From assembly GCF_900277125.1 (NCBI RefSeq), contig NZ_OPYN01000060.1, forward strand, positions 1-64,000: DNA of 64,000 nt. The letters run 5' to 3'. The notes under the pieces are model-generated. The model did no database searches and was not told the DNA's origin. It saw only the letters and a program-made list of their open reading frames with translations. The position numbers and the translations under genes were made by a program. Of the stretch, positions 34,245 through 44,269 are shown in pieces (the first letter of the stretch is position 1; each line of letters starts with the position of its first letter). This stretch comes from Pseudomonas inefficax. Its GTDB lineage: Bacteria; Pseudomonadota; Gammaproteobacteria; Pseudomonadales; Pseudomonadaceae.

Positions 34245-35030
34245 ATGTTCGAACGCCTGCGTGAAGATATTCAAAGCGTATTTCACCGTGACCCGGCCGC
34301 GCGCAACGCCTTCGAGGTGCTGACCTGCTACCCGGGCATGCACGCCATCTGGCTGCACCGCCTGGGCAATGCCCTGTGGAGGCGTGATTTCAAGTGGCTG
34401 GCCCGCCTGGTGTCGAACTTCGGCCGCTGGCTGACCGGCATCGAGATCCACCCCGGAGCCACCATCGGCCGGCGTTTCTTCATCGACCACGGCATGGGCA
34501 TCGTCATCGGCGAAACCGCCGAGATCGGCGACGATGTCACCCTGTACCAGGGCGTGACCTTGGGCGGCACCAGCTGGAACAAAGGCAAGCGCCACCCCAC
34601 CCTGGAAAACGGCGTGGTGGTAGGGGCGGGGGCCAAGGTGCTCGGGCCGTTCACCGTCGGTGCCGGGGCCAAGATCGGTTCCAATGCGGTGGTGACCAAG
34701 GCGGTGCCGGCCGGCGCCACGGCGGTCGGCATCCCTGGGCGAATCATCGTCAAGAGCGAGAACGATGAGGTCGAGGCCAAGCGCAAGGCCATGGCCGAGA
34801 AGATCGGCTTCGATGCCTATGGTGTCAGTGGCGACATGCCCGACCCGGTGGCTCGTGCCATCGGCCAGATGCTCGATCACCTGCAGGCAGTCGACGAGCG
34901 GTTGGAGGGCATGTGCGGCGCCCTGACCAAGATGGGCAGCGATTACTGCGCCAAGGAGCTGCCGGCCCTGCCGGAAGATGACTTCAACGAAGTTGCCCAG
35001 GTGGCTGAGCGCGACACGCAATCGCATTGA
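34245..35030 (+). CDS. cysE: Serine O-acetyltransferase CysE
   Basis: CysE makes O-acetylserine from serine and acetyl-CoA, the first step of cysteine synthesis. The 261-residue protein has an N-terminal helical domain and a left-handed beta-helix with hexapeptide repeats ([60 protein letters not shown]). It lies 3 bases after trmJ and directly before the iscR promoter, so sulfur supply genes precede the iron-sulfur operon, a conserved order in gamma-proteobacteria. Confidence 0.95.
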   Translation: MFERLREDIQSVFHRDPAARNAFEVLTCYPGMHAIWLHRLGNALWRRDFKWLARLVSNFGRWLTGIEIHPGATIGRRFFIDHGMGIVIGETAEIGDDVTLYQGVTLGGTSWNKGKRHPTLENGVVVGAGAKVLGPFTVGAGAKIGSNAVVTKAVPAGATAVGIPGRIIVKSENDEVEAKRKAMAEKIGFDAYGVSGDMPDPVARAIGQMLDHLQAVDERLEGMCGALTKMGSDYCAKELPALPEDDFNEVAQVAERDTQSH

Positions 35031-35139
35031 TTGCGCCGCGCTGAAATCACGGTGACATACGGGGCGTGTGCTCACGCCCCCTGTCTGCTACAATCGCGCC
35101 CGCCTCCCCGATGCAAACCCGACTAAAGCACTAGGTCTA

Positions 35140-35172
35140 ATAGTTGACTTAAATGCTCGGGAATCGCATACT
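35140..35172 (+). promoter_or_regulatory. iscR promoter with IscR-type operator
   Basis: A -35 box TTGACT at 35144-35149 and a -10 box CATACT at 35167-35172 are 17 bases apart. The stretch 35140-35164 (ATAGTTGACT, then TAAATGCTCGGGAAT) resembles the type 1 IscR sites of iscR promoters, covering the -35 and spacer, so [2Fe-2S]-IscR should repress here. This is assigned by pattern. Confidence 0.7.
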
Positions 35173-35209
35173 CGCTCACATCCTGTAACTCCCGTGGTAC
35201 CCAATAGCC

Positions 35210-35701
35210 ATGCGACTGACTACCAAAGGCCGATACGCCGTGACCGCCATGCTCGACCTGGCGTTGCACGCGCAGCATGGGCCGGTGTCTTTGGCCGACA
35301 TTTCCGAGCGCCAGGGCATTTCCCTCTCTTATCTGGAACAGCTGTTCGCCAAGCTGCGCCGCAGCAGCCTGGTATCCAGCGTGCGTGGTCCAGGCGGTGG
35401 CTACCAGCTGTCGCGGGGCATGGAAACCATCCAGGTGGCCCAGGTCATCGATGCGGTCAACGAATCGGTCGACGCCACCCGTTGCCAGGGGCTCGGGGAC
35501 TGCCATGCCGGTGACACCTGCCTGACCCACCACCTGTGGTGCGACCTCAGCCAGCAGATCCATGAATTCCTCAGCGGTATAAGCCTGGCCGACCTCGTCA
35601 TGCGCCGCGAGGTGCAGGAAGTCGCCCAGCGTCAGGACCTGCGTCGTGTCGCAGGCCGTACCGCCCAGCTGGACAAGATTGAGACGTCCGCCGTCGATTG
35701 A
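35210..35701 (+). CDS. iscR: Iron-sulfur cluster regulator IscR
   Basis: A 163-residue Rrf2-family repressor that carries a [2Fe-2S] cluster and controls the isc operon. The winged HTH ([20 protein letters not shown] and [15 protein letters not shown]) is followed by [13 protein letters not shown] and the cluster ligands C92, C98, C104 and H107 ([19 protein letters not shown]). It starts the iscRSUA-hscBA-fdx-iscX operon, 46 bases before iscS. Confidence 0.97.
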   Translation: MRLTTKGRYAVTAMLDLALHAQHGPVSLADISERQGISLSYLEQLFAKLRRSSLVSSVRGPGGGYQLSRGMETIQVAQVIDAVNESVDATRCQGLGDCHAGDTCLTHHLWCDLSQQIHEFLSGISLADLVMRREVQEVAQRQDLRRVAGRTAQLDKIETSAVD

Positions 35702-35747
35702 TCCCACCGGGACGACGAGCGACGCCACCGCCTGATAGGAGAGACAA

Positions 35748-36962
35748 ATGAAGTTGCCGATCTACCTCGATTACTCCGCGACCACCCCGGTCGACCCACG
35801 CGTGGCCCAGAAGATGGCCGACTGCCTGCTGGTCGACGGGAACTTCGGTAACCCGGCTTCGCGCTCCCACGTCTTCGGCTGGAAAGCCGAGGAAGCGGTC
35901 GAGAACGGTCGTCGCCAGGTTGCCGAGCTGATCAACGCCGATCCGCGCGAAATCGTCTGGACCAGTGGTGCCACCGAGTCCGACAACCTCGCACTCAAGG
36001 GCGTCGCGCACTTCTATCAGACCAAGGGCAAGCACATCATCACCTCCAAGATCGAGCACAAGGCGGTACTGGATACCGCTCGCCAGCTGGAGCGTGAAGG
36101 TTTCGAAGTCACCTATCTCGAGCCAGGCGAAGACGGTATCGTCACCCCGGCCATGGTCGAGGCGGCGCTGCGCGACGACACCATCCTGGTTTCGCTGATG
36201 CACGTGAACAACGAAGTCGGCTCGATCAACGATATCGCCGCCATCGGTGAACTGACCCGCTCGCGCGGCGTGCTGTTCCACGTTGATGCCGCGCAGTCGG
36301 CGGGCAAGGTCGAAATCGACTTGCAAAAGCTGAAGGTCGACCTGATGTCGTTCTCGGCGCACAAGGTCTACGGCCCGAAAGGCATCGGCGCGCTGTACGT
36401 CAGCCGCAAGCCGCGTGTACGCCTGGAAGCCATCATTCACGGCGGTGGCCATGAGCGCGGCATGCGTTCGGGCACCCTGCCGACTCACCAGATTGTCGGC
36501 ATGGGCGAAGCCTTCGCCATCGCCAAGCAGGAAATGGCCGCGGAAAACGTGCGCATCAAGGCCCTGAGCGACCGCTTCTTCAAGCAGGTCTCGGACCTCG
36601 AAGAGCTGTACGTCAACGGCAGCAAGACTGCCCGCGTACCACACAACCTGAACCTGAGCTTCAACTACGTCGAAGGCGAATCGCTGCTGATGTCGCTGAA
36701 GGACATCGCCGTATCGTCCGGTTCGGCCTGCACCTCCGCGTCGCTCGAGCCGTCCTACGTATTGCGCGCCCTGGGCCGCAACGACGAGCTGGCGCACAGC
36801 TCGATCCGCTTCTCCTTCGGCCGCTTCACCACCGAGGAAGAAGTCGACTACGCCGCGCAGAAAGTCTGCGAGGCCGTGAACAAACTGCGTGAGCTGTCGC
36901 CGCTGTGGGACATGTACAAAGACGGCGTTGACATCTCCAAGATCGAGTGGGCCGCCCACTAA
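35748..36962 (+). CDS. iscS: Cysteine desulfurase IscS
   Basis: A PLP-dependent cysteine desulfurase of 404 residues, the exact length of E. coli IscS. It removes sulfur from cysteine for Fe-S clusters and tRNA thiolation. The PLP lysine is in [18 protein letters not shown] and the persulfide-forming cysteine in [20 protein letters not shown]. The early block [13 protein letters not shown] and the GATESDN loop are typical. TAGGAGAG stands before the ATG. Confidence 0.98.
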   Translation: MKLPIYLDYSATTPVDPRVAQKMADCLLVDGNFGNPASRSHVFGWKAEEAVENGRRQVAELINADPREIVWTSGATESDNLALKGVAHFYQTKGKHIITSKIEHKAVLDTARQLEREGFEVTYLEPGEDGIVTPAMVEAALRDDTILVSLMHVNNEVGSINDIAAIGELTRSRGVLFHVDAAQSAGKVEIDLQKLKVDLMSFSAHKVYGPKGIGALYVSRKPRVRLEAIIHGGGHERGMRSGTLPTHQIVGMGEAFAIAKQEMAAENVRIKALSDRFFKQVSDLEELYVNGSKTARVPHNLNLSFNYVEGESLLMSLKDIAVSSGSACTSASLEPSYVLRALGRNDELAHSSIRFSFGRFTTEEEVDYAAQKVCEAVNKLRELSPLWDMYKDGVDISKIEWAAH

Positions 36963-37008
36963 GCAGTCGCCGGCAAGAGCGGCTCCCTGATGAGGAAGGA
37001 ATTGCACC

Positions 37009-37395
37009 ATGGCATACAGTGAAAAGGTCATCGACCACTACGAAAACCCGCGCAACGTCGGCAAGATGAATGCCGAAGACCCGGACGTCGGTACCGGCAT
37101 GGTCGGCGCCCCGGCCTGCGGTGACGTGATGCGCCTGCAGATCAAGGTCAACGAGCAGGGCGTGATCGAAGACGCCAAGTTCAAGACCTACGGCTGCGGT
37201 TCGGCCATCGCTTCCAGCTCCCTCGCCACCGAGTGGATGAAGGGCAAGACCCTGGACGAAGCCGAAACCATCAAGAACACCCAGCTGGCTGAAGAACTGG
37301 CGTTGCCGCCGGTCAAGATCCACTGCTCGGTACTCGCCGAAGATGCCATCAAGGCAGCCGTACGCGATTACAAGCAGAAGAAAGGCTTGATCTAA
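37009..37395 (+). CDS. iscU: Iron-sulfur cluster scaffold IscU
   Basis: The 128-residue scaffold on which [2Fe-2S] clusters are built before transfer by HscBA. The cluster ligands are visible in GAPACGDVM (C37, D39), YGCGSAIASS (C63) and KIHCSVLAEDAI (C106); LPPVKIHCS includes the HscA-recognition motif LPPVK. AGGAAG precedes the ATG. It follows iscS by 46 bases. Confidence 0.98.
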   Translation: MAYSEKVIDHYENPRNVGKMNAEDPDVGTGMVGAPACGDVMRLQIKVNEQGVIEDAKFKTYGCGSAIASSSLATEWMKGKTLDEAETIKNTQLAEELALPPVKIHCSVLAEDAIKAAVRDYKQKKGLI

Positions 37396-37423
37396 GCCGC
37401 CTGTTGCGAGGTAAGGAGTCCAG

Positions 37424-37747
37424 ATGGCTATCAGCATGACAGAAGCCGCCGCCAACCATGTGCGGCGTTCCCTGGAAGGGCGCGGCAAGGGCGAAGGCAT
37501 TCGCCTGGGCGTGCGCACCACCGGTTGCTCGGGCCTGGCCTACGTGCTGGAGTTCGTCGACGAGCTGGCGGACGAAGACCAGGTGTTCGAGAACCATGGC
37601 GTCAAGGTGATCATCGATCCCAAGAGCCTGGTCTACCTCGACGGCACCGAACTGGACTTCGTCAAGGAAGGGTTGAACGAAGGCTTCAAGTTCAACAACC
37701 CCAACGTGCGCGGTGAGTGTGGCTGCGGCGAAAGCTTCAACGTTTGA
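37424..37747 (+). CDS. iscA: Iron-sulfur cluster assembly protein IscA
   Basis: A 107-residue A-type carrier protein that takes part in cluster delivery, especially [4Fe-4S]. The three conserved cysteines are in [10 protein letters not shown] (C35) and GECGCGESF (C99, C101). TAAGGAG precedes the ATG at good spacing. It ends just before hscB. Confidence 0.97.
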   Translation: MAISMTEAAANHVRRSLEGRGKGEGIRLGVRTTGCSGLAYVLEFVDELADEDQVFENHGVKVIIDPKSLVYLDGTELDFVKEGLNEGFKFNNPNVRGECGCGESFNV

Positions 37748-37755
37748 GGCTGGCT

Positions 37756-38277
37756 GTGGGTACTCCTTGTCATTTCGCATTGTTTGACCTCCAGCCAAGC
37801 TTCCGCCTGGACCTCGACAAGCTGGCCACTCGCTACCGCGAGCTGGCCCGCGAAGTTCATCCAGACCGCTTTGCCGACGCCTCCGAGCGCGAGCAGCGCG
37901 TGGCGCTGGAAAAGTCCGCGGCCCTCAACGACGCCTACCAGACCCTGCGCAGTGCGCCGCGTCGAGCCCGCTACCTGCTGGCCATCGGCGGCCACGAAGT
38001 GCCTCAGGAGGTCACGGTCCACGACCCTGACTTTCTGTTGCAGCAGATGCAGTGGCGTGAAGAGCTCGAAGAACTGCAGGACGAAGCCGACCTCGATGGC
38101 GTGGCCGTGTTCAAGAAGCGCCTGAAGGTCGCCCAGGACACGCTGAACGAGGACTTTGCCGCCTGCTGGGACGCCCCAGGCGAGCGCGAAAAGGCCGAAC
38201 GCCTGATGCGCCGCATGCAGTTCCTCGACAAGCTCGCCCAAGAAGTGCGCCAACTGGAAGAGCGCCTCGACGATTAA
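37756..38277 (+). CDS. hscB: Co-chaperone HscB
   Basis: HscB (173 residues) is the J-protein that brings IscU to HscA. The N-terminal J-domain begins [20 protein letters not shown] and has the essential HPD in AREVHPDRF; the C-terminal three-helix IscU-binding domain follows ([20 protein letters not shown]). I chose GTG 37756, which fits the family start; the frame opens earlier at 37717 inside iscA. Confidence 0.95.
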   Translation: MGTPCHFALFDLQPSFRLDLDKLATRYRELAREVHPDRFADASEREQRVALEKSAALNDAYQTLRSAPRRARYLLAIGGHEVPQEVTVHDPDFLLQQMQWREELEELQDEADLDGVAVFKKRLKVAQDTLNEDFAACWDAPGEREKAERLMRRMQFLDKLAQEVRQLEERLDD

Positions 38278-38319
38278 CCCGGTGCTGCCCGTGATGGCAC
38301 CTAAGGTATTCAGATAAGC

Positions 38320-40182
38320 ATGGCCCTACTGCAGATTGCCGAACCCGGTCAAAGCCCTCAGCCGCATCAGCGCCGCCTGGCGGTGGGGATCGACCTGGGT
38401 ACTACCAACTCCCTGGTCGCCGCACTGCGCAGCGGCCGTAGCGAGCCCCTGCCCGACGCGCGGGGCAATGTCATTCTGCCGTCCGCGGTGCGCTACCTCG
38501 AAGGGCGCAACGAAGTGGGGCAGGCTGCACGCGATGCCGCTTCCAGCGACCCGCTGAACACCGTGCTATCGGTAAAGCGCCTGATGGGGCGCGGCCTCGC
38601 CGACGTCAAGCAACTGGGCGAGCAGCTGCCGTACCGCTTCGTTGGCGGTGAGTCGCACATGCCGTTCATCGACACCGTGCAAGGGCCGAAAAGCCCGGTG
38701 GAAGTGTCGGCCGATATCCTCAAGGTGCTGCGCGAGCGTGCCGAAGCCACCCTCGGTGGTGAGCTGGTGGGGGCGGTGATCACCGTGCCGGCCTATTTCG
38801 ATGACGCCCAGCGCCAGGCCACCAAGGACGCTGCGCGCCTGGCCGGCCTGAACGTGCTGCGCCTGCTCAACGAGCCGACTGCCGCTGCCGTGGCCTATGG
38901 CCTGGACCAGAACGCCGAAGGCGTGGTGGCCATCTATGACCTGGGCGGCGGTACCTTCGATATTTCCATCCTGCGCCTCACTGCCGGCGTGTTCGAAGTG
39001 CTGGCTACCGGTGGCGATACCGCCCTGGGCGGTGACGACTTCGACCACGCCATTGCCGGCTGGATCATCGAACAGGCCGGTCTGTCGTCCGACCTCGACC
39101 CGGCCACCCAGCGCCAGTTGCTGCAAACCGCCTGCGCCGCCAAGGAAGCCCTGACCGACGCCGATGTGGTCGACGTCAGCCATGGCACCTGGCAGGGCCA
39201 GCTGAGCCGCGCCGGTTTCGAAGCGATGATCGAGCCGCTGATCGCCCGCAGCCTCAAGGCCTGCCGCCGCGCCGTGCGCGACAGTGGCGTCGAGCTGGGA
39301 GAAGTCAGCGCCGTGGTCATGGTCGGTGGTTCGACCCGTGTACCGCGAGTGCGCGAAGCGGTCGGCACGCTGTTCGGGCGCGCCCCGCTGACGTCGATCG
39401 ACCCCGATCAGGTGGTGGCTATCGGTGCTGCCATCCAGGCCGACACCCTGGCCGGCAACCACCGCGAAGGCGGCGAACTGCTGTTGCTCGATGTCATCCC
39501 GCTGTCGCTTGGCCTTGAAACCATGGGCGGGCTGATGGAGAAGGTGATCCCGCGCAACACCACCATCCCGGTGGCGCGAGCCCAGGAATTCACTACCTAT
39601 AAAGATGGCCAGTCGGCCATGATGATCCACGTGCTGCAGGGCGAGCGCGAGCTGATCAGCGACTGCCGCTCGCTGGCGCGCTTTGAGCTGCGTGGCATCC
39701 CGGCGATGGTCGCCGGTGCGGCTAAAATCCGCGTCACCTTCCAGGTCGATGCCGACGGCCTGCTCAGCGTCGCTGCCCGCGAGCTGGGTTCGGGCGTGGA
39801 AGCGAGCATTCAGGTCAAACCGTCCTACGGCCTGACCGACGGCGAAATCGCCCGCATGCTCAAGGACTCCTTCGAACACGCCGGTTCCGACAAGCAGGCC
39901 CGTCAGCTGCGCGAGCACCAGGTCGACGGCGAGCGCCTGCTCGAAGCGGTACAGGGCGCCCTGGACGCTGATGGCGAGCGCCTGCTCAGCAGTGACGAGC
40001 GTGATGCCATCGAATTCCAGATGCAGGAATTACGTGATTTGCTGGCCGGCACCGATGGCGCAGCCATCGAGCAACAGACCAAGCGTCTGTCGCAAGTGAC
40101 CGAAGCCTTCGCCGCCCGTCGCCTTGATTCGACGGTCAAAGCCGCACTGGCCGGGCGCAACCTGAATGAGATCGAGGAGTAA
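38320..40182 (+). CDS. hscA: Fe-S assembly Hsp70 chaperone HscA
   Basis: A 620-residue specialised DnaK-like chaperone that releases clusters from IscU using ATP. The nucleotide-binding domain has [43 protein letters not shown] and [12 protein letters not shown]; the substrate-binding domain begins around [16 protein letters not shown]. It lies 42 bases after hscB and 3 bases before fdx. Confidence 0.98.
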   Translation: MALLQIAEPGQSPQPHQRRLAVGIDLGTTNSLVAALRSGRSEPLPDARGNVILPSAVRYLEGRNEVGQAARDAASSDPLNTVLSVKRLMGRGLADVKQLGEQLPYRFVGGESHMPFIDTVQGPKSPVEVSADILKVLRERAEATLGGELVGAVITVPAYFDDAQRQATKDAARLAGLNVLRLLNEPTAAAVAYGLDQNAEGVVAIYDLGGGTFDISILRLTAGVFEVLATGGDTALGGDDFDHAIAGWIIEQAGLSSDLDPATQRQLLQTACAAKEALTDADVVDVSHGTWQGQLSRAGFEAMIEPLIARSLKACRRAVRDSGVELGEVSAVVMVGGSTRVPRVREAVGTLFGRAPLTSIDPDQVVAIGAAIQADTLAGNHREGGELLLLDVIPLSLGLETMGGLMEKVIPRNTTIPVARAQEFTTYKDGQSAMMIHVLQGERELISDCRSLARFELRGIPAMVAGAAKIRVTFQVDADGLLSVAARELGSGVEASIQVKPSYGLTDGEIARMLKDSFEHAGSDKQARQLREHQVDGERLLEAVQGALDADGERLLSSDERDAIEFQMQELRDLLAGTDGAAIEQQTKRLSQVTEAFAARRLDSTVKAALAGRNLNEIEE

Positions 40183-40185
40183 CCG

Positions 40186-40527
40186 ATGCCGCTGGTGACA
40201 TTCCTGCCGCACGAGAAGTTCTGCCCTGAAGGGCTGACCGTGGAAGTCGAACCCGGGACCAACATCCTGGAGCTGGCTCACGACCATCACATCGAGATGG
40301 AAAGCGCCTGTGGCGGGGTCAAGGCCTGCACCACTTGCCATTGCATCGTGCGCAAGGGCTTCGATTCGCTTGAAGAAGCCGACGAACTGGAAGAGGACAT
40401 GCTGGACAAGGCCTGGGGCCTGGAGGCTCAATCGCGCCTCGGCTGCCAGGTGGTTGTCGCTGACCAGGACCTGGTCATCGAGATCCCCAAGTATTCGCTC
40501 AACCACGCCGCCGAAGCGCCGCACTGA
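40186..40527 (+). CDS. fdx: [2Fe-2S] ferredoxin of the isc operon
   Basis: A 113-residue ferredoxin that supplies electrons to cluster assembly. The ligand pattern is C-x5-C-x2-C in ESACGGVKACTTCHCIV and a distal Cys in SRLGCQVVV, as in adrenodoxin-type ferredoxins. It is preceded by GAGGAG and sits between hscA and iscX. Confidence 0.97.
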   Translation: MPLVTFLPHEKFCPEGLTVEVEPGTNILELAHDHHIEMESACGGVKACTTCHCIVRKGFDSLEEADELEEDMLDKAWGLEAQSRLGCQVVVADQDLVIEIPKYSLNHAAEAPH

Positions 40528-40537
40528 GGTTTGCCCC

Positions 40538-40738
40538 ATGAGCCTGAAATGGATTGATGTACTTGAGATCGCCATTCAGCTTGCAGAAAGCAAGCCGGAA
40601 GTCGATCCTCGTTATGTGAATTTCGTCGATCTGCACCGTTGGGTACTGGCCTTGCCAGAATTCAGCGACGATCCGTCACGCGGCGGTGAGAAAGTGCTCG
40701 AGGCCATCCAGGCGGCCTGGATCGAAGAAGCCGACTGA
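40538..40738 (+). CDS. iscX: Fe-S assembly protein IscX
   Basis: A 66-residue acidic protein that binds IscS and iron and tunes cluster assembly. It starts at ATG 40538 (MSLKWIDVLEIAIQLAESKP), with DVDPRYVNFVDLHRWV-like and EFSDDPSRGGEKVLEAIQAA blocks typical of the IscX/YfhJ family. It is the last gene of the isc operon; a hairpin that also carries the ndk -10 box follows. Confidence 0.95.
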   Translation: MSLKWIDVLEIAIQLAESKPEVDPRYVNFVDLHRWVLALPEFSDDPSRGGEKVLEAIQAAWIEEAD

Positions 40739-40768
40739 ACGCGTCCTGCAGGTTAGGCAATCCCCTGG

Positions 40769-40798
40769 AACCCGCGTATAATTCGCGGGTTTAATTTT
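40769..40798 (+). promoter_or_regulatory. Hairpin with the ndk -10 box in its loop (isc terminator / ndk promoter)
   Basis: AACCCGCG (40769-40776) and CGCGGGTT (40784-40791) form an 8-bp stem whose loop is TATAATT, a perfect -10 hexamer (40777-40782), followed by a T-rich stretch. The element can be read as terminator of the isc operon and as the core of the ndk promoter 46 bases before the ndk ATG. The -35 (TTAGGC at 40753-40758) is poor. Confidence 0.6.
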
Positions 40799-40827
40799 TC
40801 GCAACACTCATATTTCTGGAGTTTTCC

Positions 40828-41259
40828 ATGGCTGTTCAACGTACTTTCTCCATCATCAAGCCTGACGCCGTTGCCAAGAACGTCATCGGCGAGATCACCA
40901 CTCGTTTCGAGAAAGCCGGCCTGCGCGTCGTCGCTTCGAAAATGAAGCAACTGTCCAAAGCCGAAGCCGAAGGCTTCTACGCCGAGCACAAAGAGCGCGG
41001 CTTCTTCGCTGACCTGGTTGCCTTCATGACTTCCGGCCCGGTCATCGTTCAGGTTCTGGAAGGCGAAAACGCCGTTCTGGCCAACCGCGAGCTGATGGGT
41101 GCCACCAACCCTAAAGAAGCTGCTGCCGGTACCATCCGTGCTGACTTCGCCGTTTCCATCGACGAAAACGCTGTTCACGGTTCCGACTCGGAAGCTTCGG
41201 CTGCCCGCGAAATCGCTTACTTCTTCTCCGCTACCGAGCTGTGCGACCGCATTCGCTAA
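40828..41259 (+). CDS. ndk: Nucleoside diphosphate kinase
   Basis: A 143-residue enzyme that moves phosphate from ATP to nucleoside diphosphates through a phospho-histidine. The blocks [40 protein letters not shown] and the active-site [20 protein letters not shown] (catalytic His) match the family along its whole length. CTGGAG precedes the ATG. It lies between isc and rlmN, as in other pseudomonads. Confidence 0.98.
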   Translation: MAVQRTFSIIKPDAVAKNVIGEITTRFEKAGLRVVASKMKQLSKAEAEGFYAEHKERGFFADLVAFMTSGPVIVQVLEGENAVLANRELMGATNPKEAAAGTIRADFAVSIDENAVHGSDSEASAAREIAYFFSATELCDRIR

Positions 41260-41283
41260 GCGAAGCAGGTCTTGGGTGATTCC

Positions 41284-42429
41284 ATGAGTGACATGACTGG
41301 CAAGATCAACCTGTTGGGCCTGACCCTGCAGGAAATGGAAAAATTCTTCGAGTCGATCGGAGAGAAGCGTTTTCGTGCCGGTCAGGTCATGAAATGGATT
41401 CACCACTTTGGCGTCGACGATTTCGCCGCCATGACCAATGTCGGCAAGGCCTTGCGCGAAAAGCTCGAGGCCGTTGCCGAGATTCGGGGCCCGGAAGTGG
41501 TCAGTGAAGACATTTCCGCCGACGGTACCCGCAAGTGGGTGGTCCGCGTTGCCTCCGGCAGCTGCGTCGAAACCGTCTACATTCCTACCGACGATCGCGG
41601 CACCCTGTGCGTGTCGTCGCAAGCCGGCTGTGCCCTGGACTGCAGTTTCTGCTCCACCGGCAAGCAAGGCTTCAACAGCAACCTCACCGCCGCCGAAGTG
41701 ATCGGCCAGGTGTGGCTTGCCAACAAATCCTTCGGGACCGTTCCGGCCAAGATCGACCGCGCTATCACCAACGTGGTCATGATGGGCATGGGCGAACCCC
41801 TGCTGAATTTCGACAATGTCATCGCCGCCATGAAGATCATGATGGAAGATCTGGGCTATGGCATTTCCAAGCGTCGCGTCACCCTGTCCACCTCGGGCGT
41901 GGTGCCGATGATCGACGAGCTGGCCAAGCACATCGACGTGTCGCTGGCCCTGTCCCTGCACGCACCGAACGACGAGCTGCGCAACAAGCTGGTACCGATC
42001 AACAAGAAGTACCCGCTGAAGATGCTGCTGGAATCTTGCATGGGCTACATGTCCACCCTGGGTGGCAAGCGCGTGCTGACCATCGAGTACACCCTGCTCA
42101 AGGACGTCAACGACCAGCCTGAGCATGCTGCGCAAATGATCGAGCTGCTGCGCGACGTGCCATGCAAGATCAACCTGATCCCGTTCAACCCGTTCCCGCA
42201 CTCCGGCTACGAGCGGCCGAGCAACAACGCCATCCGCCGCTTCCAGGACCTGTTGCACCACGGTGGTTTCAACGTCACCACCCGTACCACCCGTGGTGAG
42301 GACATCGACGCTGCCTGTGGCCAGCTGGTCGGCCAGGTCAACGATCGCACCCGCCGCAGCGAGCGCTACATCGCTGTGCGCCAGCTGTCCGCGGACGCCG
42401 AGCTGCAAGACAGCCCCGCCAGCCACTGA
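41284..42429 (+). CDS. rlmN: Dual-specificity 23S rRNA/tRNA (adenine-C2) methyltransferase RlmN
   Basis: A 381-residue radical-SAM methyltransferase acting on A2503 of 23S rRNA and A37 of some tRNAs. The cluster motif C-x3-C-x2-C is [11 protein letters not shown]; other blocks are [28 protein letters not shown] and [18 protein letters not shown] chose ATG 41284 ([20 protein letters not shown]) over a frame opening at 41272. The gene starts the rlmN-pilW-rodZ-ispG-hisS-yfgM-bamB-der run. Confidence 0.97.
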   Translation: MSDMTGKINLLGLTLQEMEKFFESIGEKRFRAGQVMKWIHHFGVDDFAAMTNVGKALREKLEAVAEIRGPEVVSEDISADGTRKWVVRVASGSCVETVYIPTDDRGTLCVSSQAGCALDCSFCSTGKQGFNSNLTAAEVIGQVWLANKSFGTVPAKIDRAITNVVMMGMGEPLLNFDNVIAAMKIMMEDLGYGISKRRVTLSTSGVVPMIDELAKHIDVSLALSLHAPNDELRNKLVPINKKYPLKMLLESCMGYMSTLGGKRVLTIEYTLLKDVNDQPEHAAQMIELLRDVPCKINLIPFNPFPHSGYERPSNNAIRRFQDLLHHGGFNVTTRTTRGEDIDAACGQLVGQVNDRTRRSERYIAVRQLSADAELQDSPASH

Positions 42430-42444
42430 CCGGGACCTTTGCCC

Positions 42445-43206
42445 ATGAGCCTGCGCGCCGCGCTGTCGATCCTTGCGCTTTCGCTGCTGGCCGGCTGCGT
42501 GTCGGGCGGCGCGAGCGACCCCCTGGCCAGCCGCCAGGGCAGGGCAGAGGCGGGGCGGGCCTACGTGCAGCTTGGGCTGGGTTATTTGCAACAGGGGTTG
42601 ACCGAGCAGGCCAAGGCGCCGCTGGGTAAGGCCCTGGCCCTGGATAGCGCTGATGCCGACGCCCACGCCGCCCTGGCGCTGGTCTTCCAGGCCGAAGACG
42701 AGCCTGCGCTGGCCGAAGCGCACTTTCGCAAGGCACTGCAGGCACGCACGGACGACACGCGAATTCGCAACAATTACGGCAGTTTCCTTTATGCTCAGGG
42801 GCGATTTGCCGAGGCCGAGCAGATGTTTCGCCTGGCCAGCGCCGATACCCTGTATCCTGAGCGTTCACGCGTGTACGAGAACCTGGGCCTGACCGCCCTT
42901 AAGCTCGAGCGCCGCGACCAGGCGCACGCGTATCTGCTGAAAGCTTTGCAACTCAACCAGCGGCAACCGAAAGCGTTGCTGGAAATGGCTGAGTTGTCCT
43001 ACGAAAACAGGCATTATGTGCCGGCCCGGGACTACTACGATCGTTTCAGCCAGTTGAGCGACCACGATGCCCGTAGCCTGCTGCTGGGCAGCCGCCTTGC
43101 CAGGGTATTCGACGAGCAGGGCACACTGGCCGAGCTGGGCCAGCAATTACAACGACTTTATCCCGGTACGCCGGAATATCAGCAATACCTGTCGGAGCAA
43201 CGATGA
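42445..43206 (+). CDS. pilW: Type IV pilus biogenesis lipoprotein PilW (PilF)
   Basis: A 253-residue outer-membrane lipoprotein (lipobox LLAGC in MSLRAALSILALSLLAGCVS) with several TPR repeats, e.g. AYVQLGLGYLQQGLTEQAKA, AHAALALVFQAEDEPALAEA and NYGSFLYAQGRFAEAEQMF. In Pseudomonas this protein is the pilotin for the secretin PilQ. It lies between rlmN and rodZ, the conserved place. ATG 42445 is used. It overlaps rodZ by 4 bases. Confidence 0.93.
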   Translation: MSLRAALSILALSLLAGCVSGGASDPLASRQGRAEAGRAYVQLGLGYLQQGLTEQAKAPLGKALALDSADADAHAALALVFQAEDEPALAEAHFRKALQARTDDTRIRNNYGSFLYAQGRFAEAEQMFRLASADTLYPERSRVYENLGLTALKLERRDQAHAYLLKALQLNQRQPKALLEMAELSYENRHYVPARDYYDRFSQLSDHDARSLLLGSRLARVFDEQGTLAELGQQLQRLYPGTPEYQQYLSEQR

Positions 43207-44267
43207 AAGCCGCGCATCCCGAAGTAGCAGTAGCGCCTGGCCAGAACCCCGGTGAGCTTTTGCGTCAGGCCCGTGAGAACCGGGACTGGTCACAAGCCGA
43301 GGTGGCCCGCAAGCTCAACCTCACTGTCAGTTCGTTGAACCACGTGGAAACCGGCGCCTTCGACAAGCTGCCGGGGCATACCTTCGCCCGTGGTTATATC
43401 CGCGCCTATGCCAAGCTGATGGACCTGGATCAGGCTGCCCTGGTGGACGCATTCGACCGTTACACCGGCACCCACGCCAAAGGCAGCGATGTGCACTCGC
43501 TGGGCCGTATCGAAGAGCCGGTGCGCCTGTCGCACAATATCCTGCGCGGCGTCAGCTTGCTGCTGCTGGTGGCGGTGGTCGGCGGCGGCTTCGTCTGGTG
43601 GCAGGACCAGGGCAGCCTGCGTGGCAAGGACCTGGCCAAGATCGCCCTGGAGCATGTCGAAGTCGAAAGCGCCGACGGTACCACCCAGATTCACCCGCTC
43701 GATGAGCCTGAAGACCAGGCTGTTTCCGCTGGGCAGCAGCCCGAGAGCGCGCCGCTGCCGCTGGAGCAGGGCGCTGCCGAGCAGCCTGCCGCCACCGAAC
43801 CGGCACCGGCTAGCCCGGCACCTGCCGCTACCGCTGCTGCAGTGCCGGCACCGGCCCAGCAGGCGCCTGTGTCACCGGTCGCCAGCGCCCCTGCTGTCGC
43901 GCCTGCACCGGTAGCACCGGTAGCACCGGTTGCCCCGGCCCCGGCCCCGACGGCGGCTGCACCTGCTACGCCTGTAGCGACCGTGGCCGCCACCGAGCCT
44001 GCCGCCCCGGCCGCAGTGCCGGCTGGCAGCGCCAAGGTCGCCATCCAGTTCGTCGCCGATTGCTGGACCCAGGTCACCGACGGCAACGGCAAGGTGCTGT
44101 TCAGCGCCATCAAGCGCAAGGGGGACAACCTCGAGCTGACCGGCAAGCCGCCGTTCTCGGTACGCCTGGGCTTTGCCCGTGGCGCCCAGGTCAGCTACAA
44201 CGGCCAGGCCGTCGATGTTGCCCCGTTCACCAGTGGCGAGACCGCTCGCCTGAAGTTGGGACAGTAA
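43203..44267 (+). CDS. rodZ: RodZ-like cytoskeletal/HTH membrane protein
   Basis: A 354-residue bitopic inner-membrane protein that links MreB to the cell-shape machinery. Order: cytoplasmic HTH (about 16-75: [20 protein letters not shown]), one membrane helix at about 113-133 ([20 protein letters not shown]), a long Ala/Pro-rich periplasmic linker (about 185-275) and a C-terminal DUF4115 domain ([20 protein letters not shown]). The linker shows near-repeated PVAPVAP units, which may vary in length between strains. It overlaps pilW and stops 2 bases before ispG. Confidence 0.9.
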   Translation: MKAAHPEVAVAPGQNPGELLRQARENRDWSQAEVARKLNLTVSSLNHVETGAFDKLPGHTFARGYIRAYAKLMDLDQAALVDAFDRYTGTHAKGSDVHSLGRIEEPVRLSHNILRGVSLLLLVAVVGGGFVWWQDQGSLRGKDLAKIALEHVEVESADGTTQIHPLDEPEDQAVSAGQQPESAPLPLEQGAAEQPAATEPAPASPAPAATAAAVPAPAQQAPVSPVASAPAVAPAPVAPVAPVAPAPAPTAAAPATPVATVAATEPAAPAAVPAGSAKVAIQFVADCWTQVTDGNGKVLFSAIKRKGDNLELTGKPPFSVRLGFARGAQVSYNGQAVDVAPFTSGETARLKLGQ

Positions 44268-44269
44268 TC

